Source of the DNA: Pasteurellaceae bacterium
GTDB taxonomy: Bacteria > Pseudomonadota > Gammaproteobacteria > Enterobacterales > Pasteurellaceae
Length of the DNA: 64,000 nt
Reading direction: 5' to 3'
Assembly: GCA_030527795.1 (NCBI GenBank)
Contig: JAUNAB010000006.1
Coordinates: 49,766-113,765, forward strand
Below, piece after piece: positions 1 to 10,981 of this stretch. The position numbers and the translations under genes were made by a program. The stretch's first letter is position 1; each line of letters begins with the position of its first letter. Under the pieces are notes generated by a model. The model saw nothing but the letters and a program-made list of their open reading frames with translations, ran no database searches and was not told the origin of the DNA.

Positions 1-2
1 GG

Positions 3-89
3 GCATCGGATAGTGCGGTAACGACATTAGTGAATAAGGTGCGTGATAATCTTGAAGCATTTTGGCATAGCCAACAAACAAATAGATAA
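3..89 (+). CDS. C-terminal fragment of an unidentified protein
   Basis: The first bases are an open frame that ends in TAA at 87-89 and gives 28 residues, ending HSQQTNR. The gene begins before the window. The fragment is too short for me to assign a family. It reads in the same direction as lolC, and only 55 bases separate them, so it could lie upstream in the same transcript. Confidence 0.45.
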   Translation, partial: ASDSAVTTLVNKVRDNLEAFWHSQQTNR

Positions 90-144
90 ACATTAAATTT
101 TGGAGTGAAACGTCAGGGCAAGTTACTTGCCCTATTTGATTATT

Positions 145-1335
145 ATGAATATGCCTATTTCTTTATTTATTGCGTTACGATATTGGCGAGCGAAAAGTGC
201 GGATCAATTTGGACGTTTAGTGACTCGTTTAGCCAGCAGTGGCATTGTGTTGGGCGTAATGGCGTTGATTATTGTATTATCTGTGATGAACGGTTTAGAA
301 AACCATCAAAAACAACAGATTTTATCTAGCTTACCTCACGCCATTTTAAAAGCGAAACAGGGATATTTTAATTTAAATGATCCTATGCCTGCTACGCCAA
401 AATTTGTGCAGAAAATTGTGCCAATTAACCGCACGAATGTGATTTTACAATCTGCTCAAGGCGTAAGTGCAGGGCAAGTGATAGGCATACAACAATTTAG
501 CGATGATCCACAGCTTAATCAGTTTAAAGGTGAAAATATTCAAGATTATTTGCCCGCGGGTGAATTTAAGTTGTTAATTGGTGCACAATTAGCTGATAAT
601 TTGCATTTGCAAGTTGGCAGTAAGGTGCGTTTGATCATCAGTGAAAATAGCCAATATACCCCGTTCGGACGCGTACCCGTTCAACGTTTATTCACAGTTT
701 CTGATATTGTTTATGGTGAAATTTCAAGTTCTGGGGTTGAAGTGTTTGCGAATTTAAGCGATATCGGACGTTTGATGCATATCAACCCTACACAAGTGCA
801 AGGTTATCGTTTATTTTTAGCCGATCCGTTTCAAATTACCCAGTTATCTACATTTTATCCTGAAAATCAATATGTTATTGATGATTGGCGTAGCGAAAAA
901 GGAGAGTTTTTCCAAGCGGTGCGAATGGAAAAAAATATGATGGGACTGCTGATTAGCCTAATTGTCGTGGTTGCCGTATCCAATATTATTACATCGCTCA
1001 GTTTAATGGTGGTGGATAAACAAGGGGAAATTGCTATTTTGCAAACCCAAGGATTAACGAAAGGGCAGGTACGCAATGTTTTTGTGTTACAGGGTTTTCT
1101 AGTTGGGATATTAGGTACATTTATTGGGGCATTGCTGGGTATTATTGTGACGTTGAATTTAGATAATATCATTAATTTAATTAACCCCCTTGGGATTCAT
1201 TTGCCAACGGATATTGATTGGATTCAAGTGGCGATGATAATTTTATTTTCGTTATTATTATCATTATTATCAACAATTTATCCCGCTTATCGTGCGGCAC
1301 AAGTTGAACCCGCTACGGCGTTACGTTATGAATAA
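145..1335 (+). CDS. lolC: Lipoprotein-releasing ABC transporter permease LolC
   Basis: LolC is an inner-membrane permease of the LolCDE complex, which extracts outer-membrane lipoproteins from the inner membrane and hands them to LolA. The protein has the MacB/LolE layout. One membrane segment lies near residues 25-45 (LGVMALIIVLSVMNGLEN), followed by a large periplasmic domain and three C-terminal membrane segments, ending in the family signature YPAYRAAQVEPATALRYE. I chose ATG 145 (MNMPISLFIALRYW) because it matches the usual N-terminus; an in-frame ATG at 127 would add six unusual residues. No strong ribosome site is seen. The order lolC-lolD-lolE is the conserved operon. It differs from LolE in sequence, so the two are separate subunits. 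Confidence 0.93.
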   Translation: MNMPISLFIALRYWRAKSADQFGRLVTRLASSGIVLGVMALIIVLSVMNGLENHQKQQILSSLPHAILKAKQGYFNLNDPMPATPKFVQKIVPINRTNVILQSAQGVSAGQVIGIQQFSDDPQLNQFKGENIQDYLPAGEFKLLIGAQLADNLHLQVGSKVRLIISENSQYTPFGRVPVQRLFTVSDIVYGEISSSGVEVFANLSDIGRLMHINPTQVQGYRLFLADPFQITQLSTFYPENQYVIDDWRSEKGEFFQAVRMEKNMMGLLISLIVVVAVSNIITSLSLMVVDKQGEIAILQTQGLTKGQVRNVFVLQGFLVGILGTFIGALLGIIVTLNLDNIINLINPLGIHLPTDIDWIQVAMIILFSLLLSLLSTIYPAYRAAQVEPATALRYE

Positions 1336-1375
1336 ACCGCGGTCAAAAAAACGATTAAATTTTTAAGAGAAAAGA

Positions 1376-2083
1376 ATGAAGAATGAATTATTACTTCGCT
1401 GTCAGCATATTGTAAAACATTATCTTGATGGCAACCAAAAAACTGAAGTGCTAAAAAATGTCAATTTTGCGATGAATACGGGTGAATTGGTTGCGATCGT
1501 GGGAAGTTCTGGCTCAGGAAAAAGCACTTTGCTTCATACATTAGGCGGATTAGATCAACCAACCAGTGGCGAAGTGTTTATCAAAGGGCAATCCTTACAG
1601 CAAGCGAACCAAGATCAACTGGCTAAGTTACGCAATCAATACCTTGGATTTGTTTATCAATTTCATCATTTGATGGCAGATTTTAGTGCATTGGAAAATG
1701 TATTAATGCCAATGTTGATTGGGCGTAAGAATCGCTCTGAAGCGGAAGATCGAGCTCGTGCGATGTTGACCGCGGTCGGATTATCTCATCGGATTGATCA
1801 TCGTCCTTCTGCATTGTCTGGGGGGGAACGTCAACGAGTAGCGATTGCACGAGCATTAGTGAACCAACCTGCCTTGGTGTTGGCTGATGAACCCACAGGG
1901 AATTTGGATCGCAAAACCACAGAAAGTATTTTTGAGTTAATTCAACAACTTAATCAAGAACATCATATTGCGTTCTTGTTGGTTACGCACGATTTACATT
2001 TGGCGGAAAAATTAAATCGCCGTTTAGTGATGCAAGATGGGGTGCTTTTGCAAGATAATTTAACTCAAACGGAGAATGAATGA
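1376..2083 (+). CDS. lolD: Lipoprotein-releasing ABC transporter ATPase LolD
   Basis: Cytoplasmic ATPase that powers the LolCDE lipoprotein extractor. Walker A is GSSGSGKST at residues 43-51, the ABC signature is [15 protein letters not shown] near 147-161, and Walker B runs into [10 protein letters not shown] near 171-180, with the switch histidine in VTHDLHLA. Its 235 residues are normal for the family. An AAGAGAAAAG ribosome site precedes ATG 1376. The stop overlaps the lolE start by four bases (ATGA), implying translational coupling. One uptake-like ACCGCGGT core lies inside the gene near 1769. Confidence 0.95.
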   Translation: MKNELLLRCQHIVKHYLDGNQKTEVLKNVNFAMNTGELVAIVGSSGSGKSTLLHTLGGLDQPTSGEVFIKGQSLQQANQDQLAKLRNQYLGFVYQFHHLMADFSALENVLMPMLIGRKNRSEAEDRARAMLTAVGLSHRIDHRPSALSGGERQRVAIARALVNQPALVLADEPTGNLDRKTTESIFELIQQLNQEHHIAFLLVTHDLHLAEKLNRRLVMQDGVLLQDNLTQTENE

Positions 2084-3315
2084 ATACGCCATTTTTTATT
2101 AGTTGGCGTTATCAACGTGCGAAACAAAAAAATCGTCTTGTTTCCTTGATTTCGCTTTTTTCAAGTTTAGGCATTTCATTGGGTGTTGCGGTGCTGATTT
2201 TAGGTTTGAGTGCAATGAATGGCTTTGAACGTGAATTAAATCATCGCATTTTAGCCGTGGTTCCACACGCTGAATTAACGGGTGTTGAGCAACCGATTGA
2301 AAATTGGCAACAATTAACCCAAACGGTGAGCCAAATATCGCGGATCAAAGCGAGTGCGCCTTTTGTCACCTTCACGGCATTAGTGGAAAATGGGGCGCAG
2401 ATGAAAGTGGTTCAGATAAAAGGGGTTGATCCTGCGCAACAGGATAAGGTTAGTGCCTTGAGCCATTTTGTGTTAGATAATGGCTGGCAACAGTTTAACC
2501 AATCAGGTGGCTTAGTGCTTGGCTATGGGATTGCTCAGGATTTGGATGTCAAAGTTGGCGATTGGGTAACCTTGCTGATTTCGCAACAGCAATCCGATGA
2601 GCAAAATCAACCCGAACGTGAGCGTATTCAAGTGAGCGGTATTTTGCGTTTAGACGGTCAACTTGATCATAGCTACGCATTAATGCCGATGACACAATCC
2701 CAACAACTACTCGGTTATCAGCCATTGCAAGCCAGTGGGATTGAAATGCGTGTAACCGATCCTTTTGATATGCAAAATATGGATTATTCCGCCTTGAATA
2801 ATTATCCACAAGTGTTAAATTTAATGACGTGGACCAATAAATTTGGTTATATGTACCGCGATATTCAGTTAATTCGCACGATTATGTATATCGCAATGGT
2901 GCTAGTTATTGGGGTGGCTTGTTTTAATATTGTTTCTACGCTGATTATGGCAGTCAAAGACAAACAGGGCGATATTGCGATTATGCGAACTTTGGGTGCA
3001 AATAACCGTTTTATCAAGCGAATTTTTATTTGGTATGGTTTGCAAGCAGGAATGAAAGGTTGCTTAATTGGCATTTTATTGGGCGTGATTTTAGCCCTAA
3101 ATTTGACCGCGGTTATTCAGGCTATTGAGCATCTTATTGGGCGTAAATTGCTTTCTGATGGTATTTATTTTGTGGATTTTCTACCGAGTGAATTACATTG
3201 GCAAGATGTGGTATTCGTGTTAATTTCAGCGTTAGTGTTAAGTTTAATTGCAAGTTTATACCCTGCAAGCCGAGCAGCGAAATTACAACCCGCACAAGTA
3301 TTAAGTGGAAGCTAG
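2080..3315 (+). CDS. lolE: Lipoprotein-releasing ABC transporter permease LolE
   Basis: Second permease of the LolCDE complex in the inner membrane. The N-terminus [15 protein letters not shown] and the membrane segment [19 protein letters not shown] are the family hallmarks. They are followed by a periplasmic domain of about 200 residues and three C-terminal membrane helices, ending [18 protein letters not shown]. It starts inside the lolD stop codon. At 411 residues it matches the usual length of about 410. A CCGCGG motif occurs in frame near 3110. No clear terminator follows before aroG. Confidence 0.94.
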   Translation: MNTPFFISWRYQRAKQKNRLVSLISLFSSLGISLGVAVLILGLSAMNGFERELNHRILAVVPHAELTGVEQPIENWQQLTQTVSQISRIKASAPFVTFTALVENGAQMKVVQIKGVDPAQQDKVSALSHFVLDNGWQQFNQSGGLVLGYGIAQDLDVKVGDWVTLLISQQQSDEQNQPERERIQVSGILRLDGQLDHSYALMPMTQSQQLLGYQPLQASGIEMRVTDPFDMQNMDYSALNNYPQVLNLMTWTNKFGYMYRDIQLIRTIMYIAMVLVIGVACFNIVSTLIMAVKDKQGDIAIMRTLGANNRFIKRIFIWYGLQAGMKGCLIGILLGVILALNLTAVIQAIEHLIGRKLLSDGIYFVDFLPSELHWQDVVFVLISALVLSLIASLYPASRAAKLQPAQVLSGS

Positions 3316-3403
3316 TAATAATTTTGCTGTACTATTGCACTAGTATTATTTTGATGTTAGATTGCTTGGACAAGTTTTATTTAAATTACACAGAGAGTTG
3401 GTT

Positions 3404-4474
3404 ATGACAAAAGTAAAAAGTGGCATTGATGACACGAGAATTGTGGGGATTGAACAATTATTAGCCCCGATTGCATTATTGGAACGTTTTCCTGTGAGCG
3501 AGCGTGCTTATGAGTTAGTGGCAACAACGCGTGAGAAAACCCATAATATTATTCACGGTAAAGATGATCGTTTACTTGTGGTGATTGGACCTTGTTCTAT
3601 TCACGATCCTGAGGCAGCTTTAGATTATGCTCATAAGTTAAAGGTTTTACGCGATCGCTATCAAGATAATCTTGAAATTATTATGCGTGTTTATTTTGAA
3701 AAACCACGCACAACGGTAGGTTGGAAAGGGCTAATCAATGATCCTGATTTAAATGATACTTATCAATTAAACAAAGGGTTGGCGATTGCACGAAAATTAT
3801 TATCGGATATCAATGACTTAGGTCTTCCTGCCGCGGGCGAATTTTTAGATATGATTACGCCGCAATATGTCGCTGATTTTATGAGCTGGGGGGCAATCGG
3901 GGCGAGAACGACCGAATCCCAAGTGCATCGTGAGTTGGCATCGGGTTTATCTTGTGCGGTTGGTTTTAAAAATGGGACTAACGGCGGTGTAAAAATCGCT
4001 TTAGATGCGATTGGTGCCGCAGAAGCACCGCACCATTTCTTATCGGTAACGAAATTTGGCCATTCTGCGATTGTGTCAACGAGCGGAAATGAAGACTGCC
4101 ATATTATTCTACGCGGTGGCGATAATGGACCGAATTATTATCGTGAAGATGTTGATGCAGTTTGTGCGACTATTGAAAAAACAGGGCGTATTGGACAGGT
4201 GATGGTGGATTTTAGTCACGCCAATAGTAGTAAACAATTTAAAAAGCAACTTGATGTATGTGATGATGTGTGTGCACAAATTTCAAGCGGTTCAAAACAT
4301 ATTTTTGGTGTAATGATTGAAAGCTATTTAGTTGAAGGGCGACAAGATTTGGTTGAAGGTAAAGCGTTGACTTATGGTCAAAGTATTACCGATGCTTGTA
4401 TTGGTTGGGACGATACCGAGAAGGTGTTAAAACAACTTTCCGATGCCGTATTAGCTCGCCGCCAGCAAGCCTAA
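3404..4474 (+). CDS. aroG: 3-deoxy-7-phosphoheptulonate (DAHP) synthase, AroG type
   Basis: Condenses phosphoenolpyruvate with erythrose 4-phosphate, the first step of aromatic amino acid synthesis. Class I signatures are present: VIGPCSIHDPEAALDYA, RVYFEKPRTTVGWKG, GARTTESQVHRELASGLS and GFKNGTNG. The start at 3404 (MTKVKSGIDDTRIVG) follows an AGAGAG ribosome site and gives 356 residues, the usual class I length; an upstream in-frame ATG at 3362 adds a tail unlike the family. Feedback specificity for Phe, Tyr or Trp cannot be read with certainty. I call AroG from overall resemblance. Confidence 0.9.
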   Translation: MTKVKSGIDDTRIVGIEQLLAPIALLERFPVSERAYELVATTREKTHNIIHGKDDRLLVVIGPCSIHDPEAALDYAHKLKVLRDRYQDNLEIIMRVYFEKPRTTVGWKGLINDPDLNDTYQLNKGLAIARKLLSDINDLGLPAAGEFLDMITPQYVADFMSWGAIGARTTESQVHRELASGLSCAVGFKNGTNGGVKIALDAIGAAEAPHHFLSVTKFGHSAIVSTSGNEDCHIILRGGDNGPNYYREDVDAVCATIEKTGRIGQVMVDFSHANSSKQFKKQLDVCDDVCAQISSGSKHIFGVMIESYLVEGRQDLVEGKALTYGQSITDACIGWDDTEKVLKQLSDAVLARRQQA

Positions 4475-4492
4475 TTAACGATTCTCGCCAAT

Positions 4493-4551
4493 ACCGCGGA
4501 CAAAAATTTAACTGTTTTTTTGATGAAAATAACGGGATTTTTGTCCGCGGT
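4493..4551. terminator. Inverted pair of CCGCGG motifs behind aroG
   Basis: Perfect 15-bp arms, ACCGCGGACAAAAAT at 4493-4507 and its complement at 4537-4551, enclose a 29-base loop. The pair can work as a terminator on either strand. It is a variant (GGAC for GGTC) of the uptake-like motif seen all over the window. Confidence 0.65.
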
Positions 4552-4589
4552 TTCGCACATTTCATTGACTGTAAGAAATAGGAGTTTTT

Positions 4590-5777
4590 ATGAAAAAAAC
4601 ATATTCATTAGCTACGCGTCTAGTACATTCGGGGCGTGATAAACGTGTTACGCAAGGGGCAGTAAATCCTGTTGTTCAACGTGCATCATCGCTGATCTTT
4701 GAGGATTTAGCACAGAAAAAATACAGTGGTGAACATTGTGCGGACGGGGCATTATTTTATGGACGGCGTGGTACGCTCACCCATTTTGCTTTGCAGGATT
4801 TAATGTGTGAAATTGAAGGCGGTGCAGGTTGTTATTTGTATCCTTGCGGTGCTGCAGCGGTTACCCATTCTATTTTAGCATTTGTATCGCAGGGCGATCA
4901 TATCTTGATGTCAGGTGCGGCTTATGAACCAAGCCAAGTGTTTTGCTTAAAAACGTTGAGAAGATTAGGCGTGAGTACCACATTTTATGATCCGTTGATT
5001 GGGGCGGAGATTGCTACACTTATTCAACCTAATACAAAAGTCTTATTTTTAGAAAGTCCGAGTTCGTTGACAATGGAAGTGCCAGATGTGCCGAGTATTG
5101 TGGCTGCGGCACGTTCAGTCAATCCTGATATTGTGATTATGATTGATAATACTTGGGGCGGTGGGGTGCTATTTAAAGCACTTGAAAACGGCATTGATAT
5201 TTCTATCCAAGCGGGAACAAAATATTTAGTGGGGCATTCTGATGCGATGATTGGGACTGCGGTGTCCAATGCTCGTTGTTGGGATCAGCTACGTGAAAAT
5301 AGCTATTTAATGGGGCAAATGGTGGATGCGGATACGGCTTACACTACGGCACGGAGTATTCGCACATTGCGTATTCGTTTAGCTGAACAAGGCAAAGCGA
5401 GCATACAAGTGGCTAAATGGTTGGCTCAACAGCCAGAAGTGAAAGCGGTGTATCATCCTGCATTGGAAAGTTGTCCTGGGCATTCGTTTTTCCAACGTGA
5501 TTTTAGTGGTGCAAGTGGCTTATTTTCTTTTGAATTAAAACAAAAACTTACCCAGCAACAATTAGAAGCCCTTATGAATCATTTTCAACTTTTTAAAATG
5601 GCTTATTCGTGGGGCGGTTATGAGTCTTTAATTTTATTTAACCAACCTGAAGAAATAGCTAAAATTCGTCCAAATATTGCACGTAAATTAACAGGAACAT
5701 TAATTCGTTTGCATATCGGATTGGAAAATGTGGATGAATTGATTGCAGATCTCCAAGCTGGGTTTACAAGGTTGTAA
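4590..5777 (+). CDS. metC: Cystathionine beta-lyase
   Basis: PLP enzyme that cleaves cystathionine to homocysteine, pyruvate and ammonia in methionine synthesis. It has the Cys/Met metabolism fold. The PLP lysine sits in [10 protein letters not shown] near residue 210. The aspartate-containing strand [22 protein letters not shown] and the MetC-like segment [17 protein letters not shown] near residue 50 are also visible. The start follows the ribosome site AGGAG. The 395 residues match the family. It has its own leader after the aroG terminator, so it is probably a single gene. Confidence 0.92.
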   Translation: MKKTYSLATRLVHSGRDKRVTQGAVNPVVQRASSLIFEDLAQKKYSGEHCADGALFYGRRGTLTHFALQDLMCEIEGGAGCYLYPCGAAAVTHSILAFVSQGDHILMSGAAYEPSQVFCLKTLRRLGVSTTFYDPLIGAEIATLIQPNTKVLFLESPSSLTMEVPDVPSIVAAARSVNPDIVIMIDNTWGGGVLFKALENGIDISIQAGTKYLVGHSDAMIGTAVSNARCWDQLRENSYLMGQMVDADTAYTTARSIRTLRIRLAEQGKASIQVAKWLAQQPEVKAVYHPALESCPGHSFFQRDFSGASGLFSFELKQKLTQQQLEALMNHFQLFKMAYSWGGYESLILFNQPEEIAKIRPNIARKLTGTLIRLHIGLENVDELIADLQAGFTRL

Positions 5778-5870
5778 CATTTAGGATGAGATAAATAGAT
5801 TAAATTTGATTAAAAATAAGGCAATTTTGCAAAATTTTGTGATTTAAGCTAAATTTTATTAGATTTAACC

Positions 5871-5898
5871 TTGATTATTATCCAAGAATAGGGATACT
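5871..5898 (+). promoter_or_regulatory. Candidate sigma-70 promoter for ptsH-ptsI-crr
   Basis: TTGATT and GATACT are separated by 16 bases, 75 bases ahead of ptsH, in an AT-rich leader. A TGTGA half-site (5838-5842) resembles half a CRP site. This is pattern matching only. Confidence 0.3.
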
Positions 5899-5972
5899 AG
5901 CAAACAAAATTTTGCACACTCCATTTTGCAAAAAATTTTGATTTTTTAAACTTTATTTAGAAGGAAACAATT

Positions 5973-6230
5973 ATGTTCTCAAAAGACGTTGAAATCACTG
6001 CACCAAACGGTTTACATACTCGCCCTGCAGCACAATTTGTAAAAGAAGCTAAAGGCTTTGCTTCTGATGTTACGGTAACTTCTGCGGGCAAAAGTGCAAG
6101 TGCAAAAAGCTTATTTAAGCTACAAACATTAGGTTTGACTCAAGGCACTGTGATTACAATTTCTGCTGAAGGTGAAGATGAGCAACAAGCCGTTGAGCAT
6201 TTAGTTGCCCTAATTCCAACTTTAGAGTAA
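5973..6230 (+). CDS. ptsH: Phosphocarrier protein HPr
   Basis: Small cytoplasmic carrier that passes phosphate from Enzyme I to the sugar-specific EIIA proteins. The active-site His15 sits in [15 protein letters not shown], and the Ser46 region reads [13 protein letters not shown]. Length is 85 residues, as normal. A strong AGAAGGAA ribosome site precedes the start. It heads the ptsH-ptsI-crr operon. Confidence 0.97.
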   Translation: MFSKDVEITAPNGLHTRPAAQFVKEAKGFASDVTVTSAGKSASAKSLFKLQTLGLTQGTVITISAEGEDEQQAVEHLVALIPTLE

Positions 6231-6239
6231 TGCCCTTAA

Positions 6240-6262
6240 GCCATAAAACAATGTTTTATGGC
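6240..6262 (+). terminator. Hairpin between ptsH and ptsI
   Basis: Ten-base arms GCCATAAAAC and GTTTTATGGC with a 3-base loop are followed by ATTTTT. The hairpin sits ten bases past the ptsH stop and may be a partial terminator or 3' stabiliser that makes HPr more abundant than Enzyme I. Confidence 0.6.
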
Positions 6263-6326
6263 ATTTTTCGTATGGTTTTTTGTCGTACGGAAATCAGCGA
6301 TTTTAATAATTTTTTGGATGGTAAAT

Positions 6327-8054
6327 ATGATTTCAGGAATTCCAGCATCTCCCGGTATTGTTTTTGGTAAAGCATTAGTGCTTAAAGAAGAAAAAATTGT
6401 ACTCAATTTGCATAAGGTTGCCGATGAGCAAATTGAAACTGAAGTTGCTCGCTTTTATTCGGGTCGCCAAGCCGCTGTTGAACAACTTACATCAATTAAA
6501 GAACGAGCTTTCAAAACCTTAGGCGAAGAAAAAGCCGCGATTTTTGAAGGGCATCTAATGATTTTAGAAGACGAAGAGTTGGAAGAAGAAATCATTGATT
6601 ACCTACGTTCAAACAAGGTTACCGCAGATGCGGCAGCAAGCAAAATTATCGATCAACAAGTTGAAATGTTATCGGAAATTGATGATGAATATCTAAAAGA
6701 AAGAGCGGGCGATATCCGTGATATTGGAAATCGCTTAATTAAAAATATTTTAGGTATGCATATTGTTGATTTAGGCGATATTAACGAAGAAGTGATTTTA
6801 GTTGCCTATGATTTAACCCCGTCTGAAACTGCTCAGCTTAATTTAGATAAAGTATTAGGTTTTATTACTGATATTGGTGGTCGCACATCGCATACCTCTA
6901 TTATGGCTCGTTCATTAGAATTGCCCGCGATTGTAGGAACCAATAATGTTACCGAGCAAGTTAATTCAGGCGATTATTTAATTCTTGATGCAGTAAACAA
7001 CCAAGTTTATGTCAATCCAACAGAGCAAGAGATTGAACGTTTAAAAGCATTACAAGCTAAACTTGCGGAAGAAAAAGCGGAATTAGCGAAATTAAAAGAC
7101 TTGCCAGCAGTAACTCTAGATGGTCATCGTATTGAAGTGGTCGCCAATATTGGTACGATCCGCGATTGCGATGGTGCACATCGTAATGGAGCAGAAGGTG
7201 TGGGATTATATCGCACCGAGTTTTTATTTATGGATCGTGATCAACTACCAAGTGAAGAAGAGCAGTTCATTGCCTATAAAGAAGTCGTAGAAGCAATGGA
7301 AGGGCGTATGGTGGTATTGCGTACTATGGATATTGGTGGCGATAAAGATTTACCGTACTTAAATTTGCCAAAAGAAATGAATCCATTTTTAGGTTGGCGT
7401 GCAATCCGTATTGCAATGGATCGCCGTGAAATTCTGAACGATCAATTACGTGCCGTTTTACGTGCTTCTGCTTTTGGTAAATTAGCGGTGATGTTCCCGA
7501 TGATTATCTCCGTTGAAGAAGTTCGTGAGCTAAAAGTGGTTATTGAAACCTTAAAACAAGAATTACGTGCAGAAGGTAAAGCTTTTGATGAGAATATCCA
7601 AGTTGGTGTGATGGTGGAAACCCCTTCAGCAGCAGTGAATGCTAAATTCCTTGCAAAAGAAGTGGATTTCTTCAGTATTGGAACAAATGATTTAACGCAA
7701 TATACCTTAGCGGTTGACCGCGGTAATGAGTTAATTTCACATTTGTATAATCCGATGACCCCATCAGTATTAGGCTTAATCAAACAGGTTATTGATGCGT
7801 CACATGCCGAAGGAAAATGGACGGGAATGTGCGGTGAATTAGCTGGCGACGAGCGAGCGACCGTACTGTTGTTAGGTATGGGATTAGATGAATTCAGTAT
7901 GAGTGCAATTTCAGTTCCGCGAATTAAAAAACTTGTCCGCGGTCTTCATTTTGCTGAAGTTAAAGCATTAGCAGAAAAAGCACTCGCACAGCCAACTGCC
8001 GCAGAAATTGAACAGTTAGTTAGCAATTTCTTAGCAGAGAAAGGATTAAACTGA
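6327..8054 (+). CDS. ptsI: PTS Enzyme I (phosphoenolpyruvate-protein phosphotransferase)
   Basis: Autophosphorylates from PEP and phosphorylates HPr, starting every PTS sugar uptake reaction. The phosphorylated histidine lies in [15 protein letters not shown] near residue 189. The PEP-binding C-terminal barrel shows [25 protein letters not shown] and [27 protein letters not shown] start at ATG 6327 ([17 protein letters not shown]), giving the standard 575 residues. An upstream in-frame ATG at 6258 falls inside the preceding hairpin and is unlikely. Confidence 0.96.
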   Translation: MISGIPASPGIVFGKALVLKEEKIVLNLHKVADEQIETEVARFYSGRQAAVEQLTSIKERAFKTLGEEKAAIFEGHLMILEDEELEEEIIDYLRSNKVTADAAASKIIDQQVEMLSEIDDEYLKERAGDIRDIGNRLIKNILGMHIVDLGDINEEVILVAYDLTPSETAQLNLDKVLGFITDIGGRTSHTSIMARSLELPAIVGTNNVTEQVNSGDYLILDAVNNQVYVNPTEQEIERLKALQAKLAEEKAELAKLKDLPAVTLDGHRIEVVANIGTIRDCDGAHRNGAEGVGLYRTEFLFMDRDQLPSEEEQFIAYKEVVEAMEGRMVVLRTMDIGGDKDLPYLNLPKEMNPFLGWRAIRIAMDRREILNDQLRAVLRASAFGKLAVMFPMIISVEEVRELKVVIETLKQELRAEGKAFDENIQVGVMVETPSAAVNAKFLAKEVDFFSIGTNDLTQYTLAVDRGNELISHLYNPMTPSVLGLIKQVIDASHAEGKWTGMCGELAGDERATVLLLGMGLDEFSMSAISVPRIKKLVRGLHFAEVKALAEKALAQPTAAEIEQLVSNFLAEKGLN

Positions 8055-8110
8055 TATAATCCGTGTGTTTTGCGATAAGTACGCCCGAACTTTTATGTAG
8101 GAGAAAAATT

Positions 8111-8611
8111 ATGGGATTATTTGATAAACTATTTGGTTCCAAAGAAAGTAAATCTGTTGAAGTGGATGTTTATGCACCGCTTTCAGGTGAAATTGTCAAC
8201 ATCGAAGATGTACCCGATGTGGTTTTCTCTGAGAAAATCGTGGGCGATGGTGTTGCTATTCGCCCAACGGGAAATAAAATTGTAGCACCAATTGATGGTG
8301 TTATTGGAAAGATTTTTGAAACAAATCACGCGTTTTCAATGGAGTCTGAACAAGGTATTGAATTATTTGTTCATTTTGGTATTGATACCGTTGAATTAAA
8401 AGGCGAAGGCTTTACTCGTATCGCACAAGAAGGTCAAAAAGTAAAACGTGGTGATACCATTATTGAAATTGATCTTGCGTTGCTTGAGCAAAAAGCAAAA
8501 TCAGTTTTAACCCCTGTTGTGATTTCTAATATGGACGAAATTAACCATATTGATAAAAAATCAGGTGAAGTGGTCGCGGGTGAATCCGTTGTACTCGTGT
8601 TAAAAAAATAA
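8111..8611 (+). CDS. crr: PTS glucose-specific EIIA component (EIIA-Glc)
   Basis: Cytoplasmic phosphocarrier and central regulator of adenylate cyclase and inducer exclusion. In Pasteurellaceae this makes it an input to CRP-dependent competence. The two active-site histidines are in TNHAFSMES and [17 protein letters not shown]. Start at ATG 8111 (MGLFDKLFG) follows the TAGGAGAAAAATT ribosome site and gives 166 residues. An in-frame ATG at 8063 would add a cysteine-rich tail not seen in the family. A strong terminator follows. Confidence 0.95.
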   Translation: MGLFDKLFGSKESKSVEVDVYAPLSGEIVNIEDVPDVVFSEKIVGDGVAIRPTGNKIVAPIDGVIGKIFETNHAFSMESEQGIELFVHFGIDTVELKGEGFTRIAQEGQKVKRGDTIIEIDLALLEQKAKSVLTPVVISNMDEINHIDKKSGEVVAGESVVLVLKK

Positions 8612-8625
8612 CATTATTTAATAAT

Positions 8626-8656
8626 AAAAAAGCCCACGTTAGCGTGGGTTTTTTAT
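8626..8656 (+). terminator. Intrinsic terminator of the pts operon
   Basis: Hairpin CCCACG-TTAG-CGTGGG is followed by a run of T, 22 bases after the crr stop. Confidence 0.88.
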
Positions 8657-8810
8657 TTAAAATTTAACTAAAAGTTTGACCGCAGTTTCGTAACATTATT
8701 TATTTGATTCTACTTTCTTATAAAGAAAATTTCAGTAATTTTTATCTATTTACCCTATATAAGATTAGAAGTATTATTATATTTTTCAAAAAATTAAAGT
8801 ACAGAAATAA

Positions 8811-8837
8811 ACACTATCTAGTTATAATAGATAGTGT
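8811..8837 (-). terminator. Terminator of the DUF945 gene
   Basis: Arms ACACTATCTA and its near complement enclose a short AT loop. Read on the minus strand, a T-rich tract follows. It lies about 75 bases past the stop of the DUF945 gene. Confidence 0.55.
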
Positions 8838-8910
8838 CTTAGTTATTAAGAATAGAGCCAAGGTAAGTTATTACTAATTAATATTATCATAATGTTAATG
8901 TTGGATCTTT

Positions 8911-10881
8911 CTACTTTTCTTGTAAATTAAGTTTAATCCCATTAATGAAGAACTCTCCATCTTTAAATTTTAGATTTGATTTGTAAATCTCTTGTTCTTG
9001 AATAAAATAAGTTTGTGTTGTTTGATTTAACCATTTCCAAAAAGCTGAATCTTGTTTTAATTTACCGCTTTCATTAATTGGTTCTCTATTCATATCTGCA
9101 ACTAAACCTGTTGGGAATTGAATAGTGAATAATGCATTTTTTAGCTTAGACCAAACATCTTTTTCTGTTTGAATAATTTGTAAATTCATATCAGCTTGTA
9201 AAGGATAGGTTTTTGAATTTGGTAGTGTATCAATATTCATTGTGAGATCTCCCTTTAAATTACCTGAGAAATAATGAATAAACTCTTCTATCATATGAGA
9301 GAAATCATTTGTTGATAAATTATTCATACATAATAATTTATACGTTACTGCATTACAAAATAGTCCACGTTGAAGTTCTTTTGTTGGTTGTATATTATCA
9401 TTTGTCAAATTAAATTTAATTTTATCTAACATTATTTTTTGTATATCAAAATTTAATTTATCTACACTTAACTGTATTGGATTAAGAATTCTATCTTTTT
9501 CTCTATCAAATTTCTCTTCTGAGTTCAATTTTAGCTTATTTAAGCTGATAACTTGATCCAACTTGGCGGATTCTAAGCTAATACTAATTTGGGCTTCTGA
9601 GTTATCTTGTTGAGATAATTTATCGATAGCATTAATAAATTCTTTATTTGATTTTGTTTTAGGGCCAATTTGATCAATATATTGTGGAATAAATTGTTCA
9701 AAAAAGGCTAAATGTGAGGCAAGATCAAAATGCGTTAGTGTGTGAGAAAAACTTAATCCTTCAATCACTTTTTCCATTGGTGATTGATGATGAATAAAGT
9801 CAGCTTGTCCTAAACTCCATTTTAGTTGTAGATCTGCATCAGATTTATTTTTATGAGCAGAGTTGAAATTGAACGTCATTTCTTTTAACTTTCCTAAGTT
9901 AGAAAAATCTATTTCTTTTATCCGTGATTGGACTTCAACTTGATCATTATCAAATAAGCTACTTTGAATATAATGGAATATCGCTTTAAGATCGATCTTA
10001 TTCTGTTCTGGATTGATGGGTAAATTAAAGAAACTGATTTCATTTGCAACATTTATTTTCTTACTTGATAAATCAATGTTATTAATCTGAATTTTATCAA
10101 GATCCTTTGTTGTATTATCTTTATTTTCTTTTTGTTCAGTAATTTGATTAGTGATTGCTATGGTATCGGCGGTAAATTTCGTTGTTATATCATAATTCTC
10201 TTCGTGTTGTTGACGATTGAGTGCGAATTTCATATTTTGGGCTTGAATTTGGTTATTGCTGCCGTCTAAGGAATTAATTTCTAAATTCTCAACCTTACTG
10301 TCTGCACGCACGAGATCATATTTACTTTCGCTGATGGGGAGAAAACGAAATTTTCCGCTCACATTTTTTAGTTGAGCATTTTCTGATTTCAATCCTGATA
10401 AATCGAGCTGTAAATCAATACGTTTATTTTTAGTTGTATAGACTAATTCGGTTTCTACATTTTGTTGAGTATTGGTTAAATCACGAAATTGCGTTTGCAT
10501 ATCTGTTGATAAACTATCACTAAATACAGAAATATGGCTGTTGATACTATTTTTATCAATAGTAATGTCAAGTTTTTGATTTAATTGTTTAACGATTGCA
10601 GGCAATAATTCAGACTCTGCGGTAATCATAAAGGGAAGTGCCGTCAATTTAGTGTGAATAAATTCTGTTTGAGATTGTTCACTTTGCAGACTAAAGGTTA
10701 AATCGCGGGTAAAAAAATCAGAGTTTTGTTCGTTAACTTGTAAGGTAAATTCATTATTTATATGGTACGGAAATTGCTGTAGTACACGATCGATTTTGTA
10801 ATTAGTATAAAATTGTGCACCGACAGCAACAATCAGTGCAATAGCAGAAAGGTTAAATAGTTTTCTACGTTTGCTCACCAT
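8911..10881 (-). CDS. YdgA-like DUF945 family protein
   Basis: The protein starts at MVSKRRKLFNLSAIALIVAVGAQF: a basic N-terminus and one membrane segment at about residues 8-24 that works as a signal anchor. It is followed by a long, Lys/Asn/Gln-rich, mostly beta periplasmic region, 656 residues in all. This fits DUF945 (E. coli YdgA), whose role is unknown. ATG 10881 follows a GGAG ribosome site; the in-frame ATG at 10959 adds an improbable cysteine-rich leader. The gene stands alone and converges on the pts operon. Family assignment is moderate because the C-terminal part is diverged and low in complexity. Confidence 0.7.
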   Translation of the reverse strand: MVSKRRKLFNLSAIALIVAVGAQFYTNYKIDRVLQQFPYHINNEFTLQVNEQNSDFFTRDLTFSLQSEQSQTEFIHTKLTALPFMITAESELLPAIVKQLNQKLDITIDKNSINSHISVFSDSLSTDMQTQFRDLTNTQQNVETELVYTTKNKRIDLQLDLSGLKSENAQLKNVSGKFRFLPISESKYDLVRADSKVENLEINSLDGSNNQIQAQNMKFALNRQQHEENYDITTKFTADTIAITNQITEQKENKDNTTKDLDKIQINNIDLSSKKINVANEISFFNLPINPEQNKIDLKAIFHYIQSSLFDNDQVEVQSRIKEIDFSNLGKLKEMTFNFNSAHKNKSDADLQLKWSLGQADFIHHQSPMEKVIEGLSFSHTLTHFDLASHLAFFEQFIPQYIDQIGPKTKSNKEFINAIDKLSQQDNSEAQISISLESAKLDQVISLNKLKLNSEEKFDREKDRILNPIQLSVDKLNFDIQKIMLDKIKFNLTNDNIQPTKELQRGLFCNAVTYKLLCMNNLSTNDFSHMIEEFIHYFSGNLKGDLTMNIDTLPNSKTYPLQADMNLQIIQTEKDVWSKLKNALFTIQFPTGLVADMNREPINESGKLKQDSAFWKWLNQTTQTYFIQEQEIYKSNLKFKDGEFFINGIKLNLQEK

Positions 10882-10981
10882 AATGTTTCTCCAAATTTTA
10901 AAAATTTTTCTAAGTATAACGCAATATAGATAGCAACTACAATTATGAATATTTTTCATTGAAATGATGAATTATTTGAAA

